From Lichenicoccus sp965213775 (GTDB lineage: Bacteria > Pseudomonadota > Alphaproteobacteria > Acetobacterales > Acetobacteraceae): a stretch of 64,000 nucleotides of DNA. Shown here piece by piece: positions 50,647 to 59,916 of this stretch (position 1 is the first letter of the stretch; each line of letters begins with the position of its first letter). A model generated the notes under the pieces. That model ran no database searches and was not told where the DNA came from. It saw nothing but the letters and a program-made list of their open reading frames with translations. The translations under genes and the position numbers were made by a program. Location of the stretch: the NCBI GenBank assembly GCA_965213775.1, contig CBDCAC010000008.1, positions 1-64,000 of the forward strand. The letters run 5' to 3'.

Positions 50647-53600
50647 TCAAGCCAGTAAGGTGTCCGCGCCGGGCGTCCAGGTCAGGCTCCACTGCCCCTC
50701 GACCACGACCTCGCTCAGCCGCTGCGCGCTGGCGCGCCAGGTGTAGGGTGGCATCATCGCCGATGCCGGCACGTCGTAGGCGGCGTGACGCGGCAGCCAT
50801 GCCCGCAGATACGCCGCCAGCTCCGGACCGGACAGGGTGTCGAAGAAGCTCGCGTGTCCCGCGGTGATTTCGCGGAAAACCGGGATGTCGCGGGCGATGA
50901 TCGGCAGCCCGAACTTCGCCGCCTCGACCAGAGGCAGGCCGAAACCCTCCGCCTCTGACACCGCCAGGAAGGCCGTCGCCTGACGGTAGAGCTCCAGCAG
51001 CGTCTCGTCGCTCACGCTGTGGAACCAGAACAGGCGGCGGCCGAACTCGGGATGCGCCTCGAGCTGCCGGAAGAAGGCGTCGTCGATCCACCCGCGATTG
51101 CCGAGGATTGCGTAGTTGACGTCCACGCCGGACGCCCACAGCGCCTCGAACGCCGCGAGTGCCTGACGGTAGCCCTTGCGCGGCTCCAGCGTGCCGACGC
51201 TGAGAAAGCTGTCGCGGCGGCGGAACTCGCGCGGCAGGCCATGCGCCGACGCCTCGCCGACGATGCCGGTCGAGGTCGCGTCCAGGTCGCCGCCGAGATG
51301 GAACCAGCCGAGCTGGAGCGGTCGTGTCCGCTGCGGCGGCTGCTCGCGCAGCCAGCCGACCAGCTCCTGCATGACCGAGCGCGAGATGCTGAGCACACCG
51401 TCCGCCAGCTCCGCGACTTGGCGGATCCAGTCGCGGTAGATCGGACCGATCAGCGGCGGGAACATGTCGGGATGACGCGCCGGCAGCAGGTCGTAGAGCA
51501 CGAACACCGTGCGCATGCCGCGCAGGCGCTGCGCCTCGAACCAGCCCCGCGCGTCGGAGATCGTTTCCATGATGAGGTCGATGCCGACATAGACGTCCCC
51601 GGCGGCGGCCCACACCGTCTCGTCCGGCGGCGCCGTTCCGCCCGCGCCGAACAGGCCGTGCACGTAGCGCCGCGCGTAGACGTACGTGCCGTCGATCCAG
51701 CGTATCGGCTCCACCCGGTAGTCCGGCGGCGGCCGGGTCAGCAGCTCGGTCATGATGCTGCGGCAGACGCGCTGGATGCCGCTTCCGGCGTCGCGTATCG
51801 ACAGCACCGAGACGTCGATGAACAGGCACCGCGGGCCGGCCGGTTGACGGTTGGCATCCGGGAACGCCTGCGCCGCCGCGAGATCCTCCGGCGTCGGCCG
51901 GGGCTCCAGCGTCGGCAGCCGACGCAGCAGCCCACGCCTCGCTGTCCGGCTCGCATCCGCCGCGACACGGTCGAACGCGGAACGGAGCTGCCGCTCGGTC
52001 TCTTCCGCGGCAGGATTTCCGGCTTCGCCGCCGTGGCGATGCGGCGCCGCCCGCATGCGATCGAGCGCCTGGGCGATCATCGCCGCATCCGTCTCCGGCG
52101 GCAGCACGTGGACCGAGTCGGCTGGCATGCCGCGCCACGCGGCGGCATCGCCCGCGAGTACCGGCACGCCGGACCGCAGCAGGTCGGGCAGCAGCATCGC
52201 CGCCTCCGCGCCGGGCAGACGGCCGGGCTGCAGCACCAGGTCGCATGCGGCGAGCGCATCACGGCTCTCGCCAGGCTCGCGCAGGCAGCGGATGCGGTCC
52301 GCGCCGAATTGGGCGACGTCCTGCATCACCGCGGCCGCGATGTCCGGGGCGGCCTGGTCGCAGAGGAACAGCAGCGCGTCGGTGCCGCCGGAACGCGCCA
52401 TCGACAGCCAGCCATCGAGCACCTGGGCCTGCACCTCGGCATCGTCGAGCAGCAGGCTGCAGGCGACGAAGCCTTCGGCCGGCAGATCCAGCCTCGCCCG
52501 CGCCTGCGCGCGGCCGACGGGCGGATCGAGTGCCGCCGGCGGCGGGACGCAGACCACTTCCGGGCCGCCCTCGCCGAGCCGGTTGCGGACCTGCTCGGCG
52601 AGGGCCTGCGCGTGCACGATCACGCACTCCGCCTCGACCAGGAACGGCAGCAGGCAGTCGAAGCGGCGCATCGCCGCCTGCATCCCCTCGCGGCCGGCGA
52701 GCAGGACCGCGTGCCAGCCATGCGCCGCATACAGCAGCCAGCCGGCATCCGCCCGGCTCATCCGCCCCAGCACCTCCGACAGGGTAGCGTCGTGCAGCAC
52801 GACGCAGCCCGGATGCGTGCGCATCATCTCGAGCAGCTCTGGCGTCGCGGTCGCGTCGGCCAGTTCGTAAAGGATATGGTTGAAGCATGCGGCATGATCG
52901 CGCAGCCAGCCGAGCGGGCGCACCGGCACCGCCGCGTCCAGCCATTCCTCGCTCCCGCCGGAACCGACCGCGATCCCGGTCACCTCGCAGACCGACGCGA
53001 GCCGCAGCAGCAGCCGCGACGCGTAACCGCCGAGGCCGATCGCGGCCGACGTCGGCCGCAACACCAGGGCGACACGCGGCATCGGCTGCGTTGCCTGCAC
53101 GGCGGCACCGGCAGGCTGGCGCTCGCGATGCAGCCGCTCGAAGGCGGCGAGGCCGCGCTCGGCGACCTCGCGCCAGTCGAAGCGCGCGGCCTGCACCGGA
53201 CCGTGCCGGCGCAGCGCGTCGCGGAACCCTGGGTCGGTCAGCACACGGGTCAGGCGCTCCGCGATGCTGGTGGGGTTCGCCGGATCGAACAGGGCGTCAC
53301 TGCGGCCGATCACCTCGGGGATGCTGGTGCGGTCGGAGCCGATCACCGCGGCGCCGCAGGCCATCGCCTCCGCCGCCGGCAGCCCGAAGCCCTCGTGGAA
53401 GGAGGGAAACACCAGCACCTCGCAGAGCGCGTAGAGCCGGATCAGGTCGTCATCCGGGATGAAGCCGAGCAGCACCAGCTCGTCCCCAGCGAGTCCGGCC
53501 GCCGCCGCCTGCCCCTCGATACGCGCCACATCGTCGGGCTTCAGCTTGCCCGCGATCGCCAAGTGATGGCCGGCCCGGACCGGAGGTGGCATCCCCGCGA

Positions 53601-54342
53601 ACGCCGCCATCAGGCCGTGCAGGTTCTTCCTCGGGTCGACTGCGCCGGCGTAGAGCACGAACGGCCGCCGCAGCCGGTAGCGCCCGCGCAGCTCCACGGC
53701 CTGCGCTTCCTGCACCGATACCGGCCGGAACCTCTCATCCACGCCGGTGCCGATGGTGGTGATGCGCTCGGACGGCAGGTGCAGTGCCGCGGCTCCCTCC
53801 AACGCCGAGGAGGCCGAGATCGCGAGCAGCAGGTCGGCGCGCCGCGCCTGCTGCGCCTTGCGGTAGTACCAGCGACGCAGCTGCAGGCTGCCCAGGTAGG
53901 CATCCGGCTGCAGCAGCGGGATCATGTCGTATAGCGTGACCGCCGTGGGCACGCCGAGCCCGAGCGCGCCGATGGAGCTGACGCTGTCGTCGTCGAACCC
54001 CTCGAACAGGCTCGCGACATGCACCAGGTCGGGCTGCAGCACGTGCAGCGCCGCCTCGCGCAGCAGCTCCGCCGCCCGGGTGCGCCAGGCGTTGCCGGGG
54101 ACCATCTCCATCGTCGGACCCGGCAGCCCGATGACGTGCAGGCGCGAGCGCGGCAGCAGGCCGTCGAAGGCGTTCTCCAGCTCCGGCAACGCCTCGGGCA
54201 GGTTGGCGTTCAGCAGCAGGTGGAACTCGTGCCGGTCGCCGCCGCTGAGCACCATCTGGCGCGCGAGCGACAGGGTGTAGCGGCCGATGCCGCGGAATCG
54301 GCTCGCGTTCTGGGCGCCCTGTAGATCGAGGATGATCCGCAT
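50647..54342 (-). CDS. Multi-domain glycosyltransferase (GT4-type), 1231 residues
   Basis: Domain 1, about residues 1-400, is a complete GT4/GT-B enzyme: RFRGIGRYTLSLARQM, FVLYAGAVDPRKNLHGLMAAF and FPSFHEGFGLPAAEAMACG (donor site E..G....E). Domain 2, about 425-800, is a diverged GT-B-like segment. Domain 3, about 845-1231, is a second GT4 type: FLSVGTLEPRKGYRQALAAF and LAVSEAEGFGLPLVEAAKFG. Such fused enzymes build O-antigen or capsule oligosaccharides, one domain per linkage. It is 12 bases downstream of the second FkbM gene and likely cotranscribed with it. Confidence 0.9.
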   Translation of the reverse strand: MRIILDLQGAQNASRFRGIGRYTLSLARQMVLSGGDRHEFHLLLNANLPEALPELENAFDGLLPRSRLHVIGLPGPTMEMVPGNAWRTRAAELLREAALHVLQPDLVHVASLFEGFDDDSVSSIGALGLGVPTAVTLYDMIPLLQPDAYLGSLQLRRWYYRKAQQARRADLLLAISASSALEGAAALHLPSERITTIGTGVDERFRPVSVQEAQAVELRGRYRLRRPFVLYAGAVDPRKNLHGLMAAFAGMPPPVRAGHHLAIAGKLKPDDVARIEGQAAAAGLAGDELVLLGFIPDDDLIRLYALCEVLVFPSFHEGFGLPAAEAMACGAAVIGSDRTSIPEVIGRSDALFDPANPTSIAERLTRVLTDPGFRDALRRHGPVQAARFDWREVAERGLAAFERLHRERQPAGAAVQATQPMPRVALVLRPTSAAIGLGGYASRLLLRLASVCEVTGIAVGSGGSEEWLDAAVPVRPLGWLRDHAACFNHILYELADATATPELLEMMRTHPGCVVLHDATLSEVLGRMSRADAGWLLYAAHGWHAVLLAGREGMQAAMRRFDCLLPFLVEAECVIVHAQALAEQVRNRLGEGGPEVVCVPPPAALDPPVGRAQARARLDLPAEGFVACSLLLDDAEVQAQVLDGWLSMARSGGTDALLFLCDQAAPDIAAAVMQDVAQFGADRIRCLREPGESRDALAACDLVLQPGRLPGAEAAMLLPDLLRSGVPVLAGDAAAWRGMPADSVHVLPPETDAAMIAQALDRMRAAPHRHGGEAGNPAAEETERQLRSAFDRVAADASRTARRGLLRRLPTLEPRPTPEDLAAAQAFPDANRQPAGPRCLFIDVSVLSIRDAGSGIQRVCRSIMTELLTRPPPDYRVEPIRWIDGTYVYARRYVHGLFGAGGTAPPDETVWAAAGDVYVGIDLIMETISDARGWFEAQRLRGMRTVFVLYDLLPARHPDMFPPLIGPIYRDWIRQVAELADGVLSISRSVMQELVGWLREQPPQRTRPLQLGWFHLGGDLDATSTGIVGEASAHGLPREFRRRDSFLSVGTLEPRKGYRQALAAFEALWASGVDVNYAILGNRGWIDDAFFRQLEAHPEFGRRLFWFHSVSDETLLELYRQATAFLAVSEAEGFGLPLVEAAKFGLPIIARDIPVFREITAGHASFFDTLSGPELAAYLRAWLPRHAAYDVPASAMMPPYTWRASAQRLSEVVVEGQWSLTWTPGADTLLA

Positions 54343-54354
54343 ACGTATCGCCGC

Positions 54355-55659
54355 CTAGCTTCCGGGCCGCTGCAGCCCCGCCTTCGCCGCGCGGACGAGC
54401 ATCCGCATCGGCCGCGTCAGGCGCCACGAGGTGCTGACCCGGACCGCATCGAGCAGCGAGGCGGCGGAGGCGTGCGCGGCATGCAGCCGTTCCCGCTCGC
54501 GCGACATCGCGAGGGCGGCCGCGTGCGATCGCTGCAGCCGCGCCGACTGATCGTCGCGCTCGGCGATGAGCGCGTCCCGTTCCGCCAGCGCGGCATCGCG
54601 CTGCGCCAGCACCGCGTGATGCTGCGTCCTCAACCCATCCTGCTCGATCAGCGACGCTGCCTCGCGTCCGGCGGCCGCCTCCAGCTCGAGGCGCAGCGCG
54701 AGCTCCGCCTGCTGATATCGATCCGCCTCCTCGCGGCCGGCGGCGAGGCGACGCTTGAGCTGGTCGGCGTGGAGGCGGGCGCGCTGCTCGGCCTCGCGCG
54801 CCCCCTCGAGGTCCTGGCGCAGCACCGCGAGCTGCGCCTCCGCCGCCTCGCGGGCCGCCTGGACCTGCGTCGAGGCGGTGCGCAGGACACCGAGCTCGTC
54901 GTCCTGGTGTTTCAGCCGCAGCGACAGGGTGTGCACCGCGTCGGACGCCTCCTCGATGCGGACCCGGAGCTCGTGCTCGCGCGCGGTGACGTAGTCGTCG
55001 AATACGTTGGGCGGCACGGCGAGGGCATCGATCAGGCGCGCCTGTTCCTCGGCGACGTAGAACGCGTTCAGCCCGTCGAAATAGGCCCGCCGGTAGCGCT
55101 GGGCCAGCAGCAAGGCCTCGCAGGACTCGTCGTTGCGTATCGGTGACAGCGGCTCGGTGGCCTCGACGACGACGATCCATGGCCGGAACCGCTCAAAATC
55201 CATGCCGCGCAGCACGTCCGCTTCCGCGCCTTCCACGTCCACCTTCAGGAAATGGACCTCTCCCACCCCCTGGGACCCGCAGATGCTCGCGAGCGTCAGC
55301 ATCGGCACCGTGATCTCCCGGCTCTCCCATCCGGCGGCGGCGTGACGACGCGCGAGTTCGTCGTCCCGGGTGGACAGGCCGGTGCCGGGGATCTCGTTCA
55401 GCGCCATCAGACCGGGTGCCGCCCCCGCCGCCACGTTCAGGTTCAGGTCGCGGGGACGCGCCTGCGCCAGGCGTTCGAAATAGCTCGCGGTCGGCTCGAT
55501 GTTGATGCCCGACCAGCCGCGCTCGTAGAACAGCTTGGTGACCGAGATCTCGTCCGGGTCGGCGGCGCCGACATCGATGTAGAAGCCGGGCTCCACGTCC
55601 TTGAGGGCGCGCCAGAGCACGACGTCCTCGTAGTTCTGCGCGTAGGAAATCAAGCTCAT
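54355..55659 (-). CDS. FkbM family methyltransferase with long coiled-coil tail
   Basis: 434 residues. Core motifs are SYAQNYEDVVLWRAL, GFYIDVGAADPDEISVT, GWSGINIEPTASYF and VHFLKVDVEGAEADVLRGM. Residues about 225-400 form a highly charged coiled coil (EARLDAL-type heptads such as LRQDLEGAREAEQRARLHADQ). The terminus STSWRLTRPMRMLVRAAKAG is the SWR tail. Probably modifies a glycan made by the downstream multi-domain glycosyltransferase. First gene of this two-gene minus-strand unit. Confidence 0.88.
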   Translation of the reverse strand: MSLISYAQNYEDVVLWRALKDVEPGFYIDVGAADPDEISVTKLFYERGWSGINIEPTASYFERLAQARPRDLNLNVAAGAAPGLMALNEIPGTGLSTRDDELARRHAAAGWESREITVPMLTLASICGSQGVGEVHFLKVDVEGAEADVLRGMDFERFRPWIVVVEATEPLSPIRNDESCEALLLAQRYRRAYFDGLNAFYVAEEQARLIDALAVPPNVFDDYVTAREHELRVRIEEASDAVHTLSLRLKHQDDELGVLRTASTQVQAAREAAEAQLAVLRQDLEGAREAEQRARLHADQLKRRLAAGREEADRYQQAELALRLELEAAAGREAASLIEQDGLRTQHHAVLAQRDAALAERDALIAERDDQSARLQRSHAAALAMSRERERLHAAHASAASLLDAVRVSTSWRLTRPMRMLVRAAKAGLQRPGS

Positions 55660-55776
55660 GCGGTGTGCGATCTCGATCGGCTAGGGGTTCGGCGGGTTAA
55701 GCATCGGCGGCGTCGCCGATGGATGGCGAACGCGCTCACGGGCCGCAAGCCCCGCCGGGCGCGATCCGGGCCGGGG

Positions 55777-56655
55777 CTACCGCCCGACCGGCTGCCCCGC
55801 CTGCTCCGCACTCCAGGCGACCACCTGCTGGCGCTGCTCGCCCAGCCCGTCGATGCCGAGCCGGAGCACGTCGCCTGCCTTGAGGAACACCGGATCCGGC
55901 TTCACCCCGAGCCCGACGCCCGGCGGCGTGCCGGTGGCGATCAGGTCGCCCGGATGCAGCGTCATGAAGCGGCTGAGATAGCTCACCAGGGCGGCGACGC
56001 CGAAGATCATGCTGCCGGTATGGCCGGTCTGCATGCGCCGGCCATTGAGGTCGAGCCACAGGCCGAGCCGCTGCGGGTCGCCGACCTCGTCGGCCGTCAC
56101 CAGATAGGGGCCGACCGGGCCGAAGCTGTCGCAGCCCTTGCCCCTGTCCCAGGTCGGGCCGCGGTCGAGCTGGTACTCGCGCTCGCTGACGTCGTTGACG
56201 ACGCAGTAGCCGGCGACGTGATCGAGCGCCTCGGCCTCGCCGACGTAGCAGGCGCGGCGTCCGATCACCACGCCGAGCTCCACCTCCCAGTCGGTCCGGG
56301 TGGAGTGGCGCGGCAGCATGATCGCGTCGTTCGGCCCGTTCAGGCAGCTGATCGCCTTGCTGAAGACCGGCGGCTCGGAGGGGATCGGCAGGTTCGCCTC
56401 CGCGGCATGGTCGGCATAGTTCAGGCCGATGCCGATGAACTTGCCGATGCCGGTGTAGGGGATGCCGAGGCGCGGATGGCCCTCGGCGAGCGGCAGGTCG
56501 TCGGCGGGGATCGCGTCGATGCGGGCCAGCGCCTGCGGATCCAGCGCCCCGGCATCCAGCGCCGGCAGGTGCGCCGAGAGATCGCGCACCCGGCCCTCGG
56601 CGTCGAGCAGCCCGGGCCGCTCCCGGCCCGCCGGGCCGTAGCGAAGCAGCTTCAT
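55777..56655 (-). CDS. Fumarylacetoacetate hydrolase family protein
   Basis: 292 residues. The FAH fold core includes FIGIGLNYADHAAEA, PPVFSKAISCLNGPNDAI, DWEVELGVVIGRRACYV (metal-binding Glu pair) and GDLIATGTPPGVG. The subgroup resembles ureidoglycolate lyase or 2,4-didehydro-3-deoxy-L-rhamnonate hydrolase rather than true FAH. Its start overlaps the stop of the MFS transporter gene by 4 bases, so the pair should import and break down an organic acid. Confidence 0.88.
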   Translation of the reverse strand: MKLLRYGPAGRERPGLLDAEGRVRDLSAHLPALDAGALDPQALARIDAIPADDLPLAEGHPRLGIPYTGIGKFIGIGLNYADHAAEANLPIPSEPPVFSKAISCLNGPNDAIMLPRHSTRTDWEVELGVVIGRRACYVGEAEALDHVAGYCVVNDVSEREYQLDRGPTWDRGKGCDSFGPVGPYLVTADEVGDPQRLGLWLDLNGRRMQTGHTGSMIFGVAALVSYLSRFMTLHPGDLIATGTPPGVGLGVKPDPVFLKAGDVLRLGIDGLGEQRQQVVAWSAEQAGQPVGR

Positions 56656-58034
56656 GAGATCTCCTGTCGGCGGGCGACCAGCCTCTGCCGCGCGGTCGGG
56701 GACGGCGCGCGCTCGACGCTGCCGGGCACCGAGACGATGCGGCTCGGCAGCAGCAGCACCAGCGCCGCCGAGACCAGGGCCGCGAACGCCAGCACGTAGA
56801 GACCGGCGGCGTGCGATCCGAGATGCGCGTCGGCCCAGTTCCGCAGGTTGGGTGCGACGAAGCCGCCTAGGTTGCCGAGCGAGTTGATCGCCGCGATTCC
56901 GCCCGCCGCCGCGACGCCGCCGAGATAGCCGGTCGGGAACGTCCAGAAGATCGGCTGCACGCAGATGGCACCGGTGGTGACAAAGCACAGCGCCGCGATG
57001 GCGAGCAGCGGCGGCGTGTTGGCCGACACCACCAGCCCGGCACTGATGAACAGCAGGAACGCCAGCGCGTAGCCGCGCGAGCGTCCGGTGCGCACCGCGC
57101 GGCTGGGCCAGTACGTCGCCATCAGCGCCGCGCACAGCCACGGTATGCCGACCACCAGCCCGACCAGCGGCCCGATCCTGACCCCGAGCAGCGCGCTGAC
57201 CTGGCTCGGCAGGTAGAAGGTCACGCCGTAGACGCTGATCTGCAGGAAGAAATACACCGCGAGCAGGTGCAGCAGTCGCGGGTCGAGCAGCGCGCGCCCG
57301 AGCCGCAGGCCGCCGCGGTCCAGCTTCTGCTGCGTCTCGGCGGCGATGGCGCGGGCCAGGGCCGCCTTCTCGTCGGCGTCCAACCAGGTCGCGTGCTCGG
57401 GATGGTCGGTCAGTCCGAACAGCGCGTAGATCCCGATCACGCAGGCGAGCAGGCCCTCGATCAGGAACATCCACTGCCAGCCCTGCAGGCCGAGGCGGCC
57501 GTCGAGCGCCAGCAGGCCGCCGGAGAGCGGGCTGCCGAGCGTCAGCGCGAGCGGGAAGCCGAAATAGAACAGCCCCAGTGCGCGGCCGCGCTCGGAGGCC
57601 GGGAACCAGTAGGTCATGTAGAGGATCGCGCCGGGGAAGAACCCGGCCTCGGCGAGGCCGAGCAGCAGCCGCAGCCCCACGAACGAGGCGGAGCCGCGCG
57701 TGAACATCATCGCCGCCGCCACCAGCCCCCAGCTCACCATGATCCGGCACATCCAGACGCGGGCGCCGACGCGGTGCAGGATCAGGTTGCTCGGCAGCTC
57801 GAACACGGCGTAGGTGACGAAGAACACGCTGGCGCCGAGCGCGAAGGCGGCATCGGACACCCCCACCCCGGCGTGCAGCGCCTGCCTGGCGAACCCGATG
57901 TTGGTCCGGTCCAGCATGGCGACGAGATACATCACCAGCAGCAGCGGCATCAGCCGCCATCGCGCGGCAGCGATGGCGCGTGCCAGCGCCGGGTCGTGCG
58001 TCGGCACCGGATCGAGAGCAGGATCATCGGCCAT
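56652..58034 (-). CDS. MFS transporter, anion:cation symporter (ACS) type
   Basis: 460 residues with about twelve membrane segments. The first helix LLLVMYLVAMLDRTNIGFARQAL and the loop ILHRVGARVWMCRIMVSWGLVAAAM are typical of the ACS group that carries aldonates, galactarate, phthalate or similar. GLAEAGFFPGAILYMTYWFP is the family motif of helix 4. Coupled to the FAH-type hydrolase downstream. No regulator is adjacent. Confidence 0.9.
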   Translation of the reverse strand: MADDPALDPVPTHDPALARAIAAARWRLMPLLLVMYLVAMLDRTNIGFARQALHAGVGVSDAAFALGASVFFVTYAVFELPSNLILHRVGARVWMCRIMVSWGLVAAAMMFTRGSASFVGLRLLLGLAEAGFFPGAILYMTYWFPASERGRALGLFYFGFPLALTLGSPLSGGLLALDGRLGLQGWQWMFLIEGLLACVIGIYALFGLTDHPEHATWLDADEKAALARAIAAETQQKLDRGGLRLGRALLDPRLLHLLAVYFFLQISVYGVTFYLPSQVSALLGVRIGPLVGLVVGIPWLCAALMATYWPSRAVRTGRSRGYALAFLLFISAGLVVSANTPPLLAIAALCFVTTGAICVQPIFWTFPTGYLGGVAAAGGIAAINSLGNLGGFVAPNLRNWADAHLGSHAAGLYVLAFAALVSAALVLLLPSRIVSVPGSVERAPSPTARQRLVARRQEIS

Positions 58035-58076
58035 CGCGGTCCACTTTCCTCACCCCGACTGCATCATCCGGCGCCG

Positions 58077-58121
58077 AAGCTCTGGGGCTGGAAGCTCTGG
58101 AGCTGGAAGCTCTGGGGCTGG
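58077..58121. repeat. Three tandem copies of a 15-bp unit
   Basis: AAGCTCTGGGGCTGG occurs at 58077-58091, 58092-58106 (one mismatch) and 58107-58121, in the gap between the MFS start (58034) and the response-regulator stop (58185). Role unknown. Confidence 0.85.
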
Positions 58122-58184
58122 AGGTAAGGACCGATCGATCGCCAAGGCAAGGCCCCGGTGGACGGCGGTGGACGCAAGGCCGGC

Positions 58185-58553
58185 CTAGCTGGGCGTCGGC
58201 AGCAGCTGCCCCAGCAGTGCGACGAGCTGGCGCGGCCCGTACGGCTTGCGCAGCAGGTGGTAGCCGAGCTCGAGCCGCCAGGCGGTCTGGAACACCTCCG
58301 GACGGCCCGAGGCGATGACCACCGGGATATCGGGCATCCGCTGCCTGATGCGGGCCGCGACCTCCGCGCCGTCGAAGCGGCCGGGCATGTGGAAGTCGGT
58401 CACCAGGGCGATGAACCGCTTCGGCGAGCTGCCGATCAGCTCCATCGCCTCGTCGCCGGTGCGCGCCCCGGTGACCTCGTGGCCCGCCTCCTCCAGCGTC
58501 TCGGTCATGATCTCCCGGATCAGGGGTTCGTCTTCCACCAGGAGAACACACAC
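58185..58553 (-). CDS. Single-domain response regulator
   Basis: 122 residues, receiver domain only. The acidic pocket is VEDEP, the phospho-acceptor Asp is in LVTDFHMPG, the Thr/Ser switch is VIASGRP and the conserved lysine is in LRKPYG. Translation must start at the GTG (58553), because an in-frame TGA lies five codons upstream. Divergent from the LOV histidine kinase 90 bases away, so the two probably form one signalling unit. Without an output domain it would act by protein contact or phosphorelay. Confidence 0.9.
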   Translation of the reverse strand: MCVLLVEDEPLIREIMTETLEEAGHEVTGARTGDEAMELIGSSPKRFIALVTDFHMPGRFDGAEVAARIRQRMPDIPVVIASGRPEVFQTAWRLELGYHLLRKPYGPRQLVALLGQLLPTPS

Positions 58554-58643
58554 GTCGGGGTCCGATCAGTTGCTCGCGCTCGCCAGGCGGGAACACGGTC
58601 ACCTTGCCGATAGTGGCATCACGACGTGGTGTGAGACGCCGCG

Positions 58644-59894
58644 ATGCGGTGGAACCCGACCGGGCGCTATGCCAGAAGCCTGCCGTGCCGCAGGCTGATC
58701 ACGTCGATCGGGGGACCCGGCGGTGCGACGGACGGGGCAGGACACAGGGTGGTCGCGCTGAGATCGGGACATCATTCGTCGGACGGCCGCAACATCATCC
58801 CGAGCGGCGGCGGCCGCGGCGGCAAGGACATCTTCTTCGCCGCCGTGCAGATGAGCCGGATGCCGATGTGCCTCAGCGATCCGCATCAGGCCGACGGCCC
58901 GATCGTGTTCTGCAACCAGGCGTTCGAGGAGCTCACCGGCTACGGTCAGGACGAGATCCTGGGACGGAACTGCCGCTTCCTGCAGGGCTGCGGCACCGAT
59001 CCCGCAGCCATCGCCGCGATCCGACGCGGCATCGCGGCGGGCGAGGACGTGCAGCAGGAGATCCTGAACTACCGCAAGGATGGATCGAGCTTCTGGAACG
59101 CGCTGTTCATCAGCCCGGTCATCGATACCCAGGGCAGGCTCGTCTACTACTTCGCGAGCCAGCTCAACGTCACCCGCCGGCGCGAGGCCGAGGCGGTGCT
59201 GCAGCAGTCGCAGCGCATGGAGACGCTCGGCGGCATGGCATCCAGCCTGGCGCACGAGTTCAACAACCTGATGACCATCGTGCTGGCGAGCGTCGAGCGC
59301 GCCACGGCGGAGCTCGACGGCGTGCGGCGCGACAAGCAGCTCGGGCGGGCGACATGGGGCGCGCGGCGGGCGGCGCGGCTGACCGACCAGATGCTCTCCT
59401 TCGCGCGCCGGCAGTTCCACGACAACCAGGCTCTGGACGTCAACGAGATGCTGCGCAACTTCGACAGCATCCTCGACCAGATGGCCGGATCCGACGTGAC
59501 GGTGGCGCTCGACCTGGCGCCGGAGCCGCTGGCGGCGAAGATCGATCCCGGCCAGATGGAGCTGGCGCTGCTGAACCTGGTGCGCAACGCCGCCGACGCG
59601 ATGCCGACGGGAGGCAGGATCGTGGTGTCGACGCGGCTGCGCCGGTACGATGCGGACGACGATGCGAGCGCGGTCGAGATCGCGCTGCGCGACACCGGGG
59701 TCGGCATGCCTGTCGAGGTGGTCAGGCGGGCGACCGAGCCGTTCTTCACCACCAAGGAGCGCGGCAAGGGCACCGGGCTCGGCCTGTCGATGGTCAACGG
59801 CTTCGCCGAGCAGTCCAACGGCCGGCTCGAGATCGAGTCCGCACCGGGAGAAGGCACCACGATCCGCCTGGTGTTCCCCGCCCTCGCGGGCTGA
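58644..59894 (+). CDS. LOV-domain sensor histidine kinase (blue-light type)
   Basis: 416 residues from ATG 58644; a GTG at 58749 would give 381. The LOV domain (about residues 65-175) has the flavin-binding hallmark GRNCRFLQG with the photoactive Cys110, preceded by FCNQAFEELTGY and followed by NYRKDGSSFWNALFISPV. The kinase core has the phospho-His204 in SLAHEFNNLMTIV, the N box LLNLVRNAADAMP, the G1 box DTGVGM and the G2 box GKGTGLGLSMV, an HWE-independent classical type. No membrane segment, so cytosolic. It should control the adjacent response regulator in response to blue light. Confidence 0.9.
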   Translation: MRWNPTGRYARSLPCRRLITSIGGPGGATDGAGHRVVALRSGHHSSDGRNIIPSGGGRGGKDIFFAAVQMSRMPMCLSDPHQADGPIVFCNQAFEELTGYGQDEILGRNCRFLQGCGTDPAAIAAIRRGIAAGEDVQQEILNYRKDGSSFWNALFISPVIDTQGRLVYYFASQLNVTRRREAEAVLQQSQRMETLGGMASSLAHEFNNLMTIVLASVERATAELDGVRRDKQLGRATWGARRAARLTDQMLSFARRQFHDNQALDVNEMLRNFDSILDQMAGSDVTVALDLAPEPLAAKIDPGQMELALLNLVRNAADAMPTGGRIVVSTRLRRYDADDDASAVEIALRDTGVGMPVEVVRRATEPFFTTKERGKGTGLGLSMVNGFAEQSNGRLEIESAPGEGTTIRLVFPALAG

Positions 59895-59916
59895 GCCGCG
59901 CGACCGGCCAGTAGGG

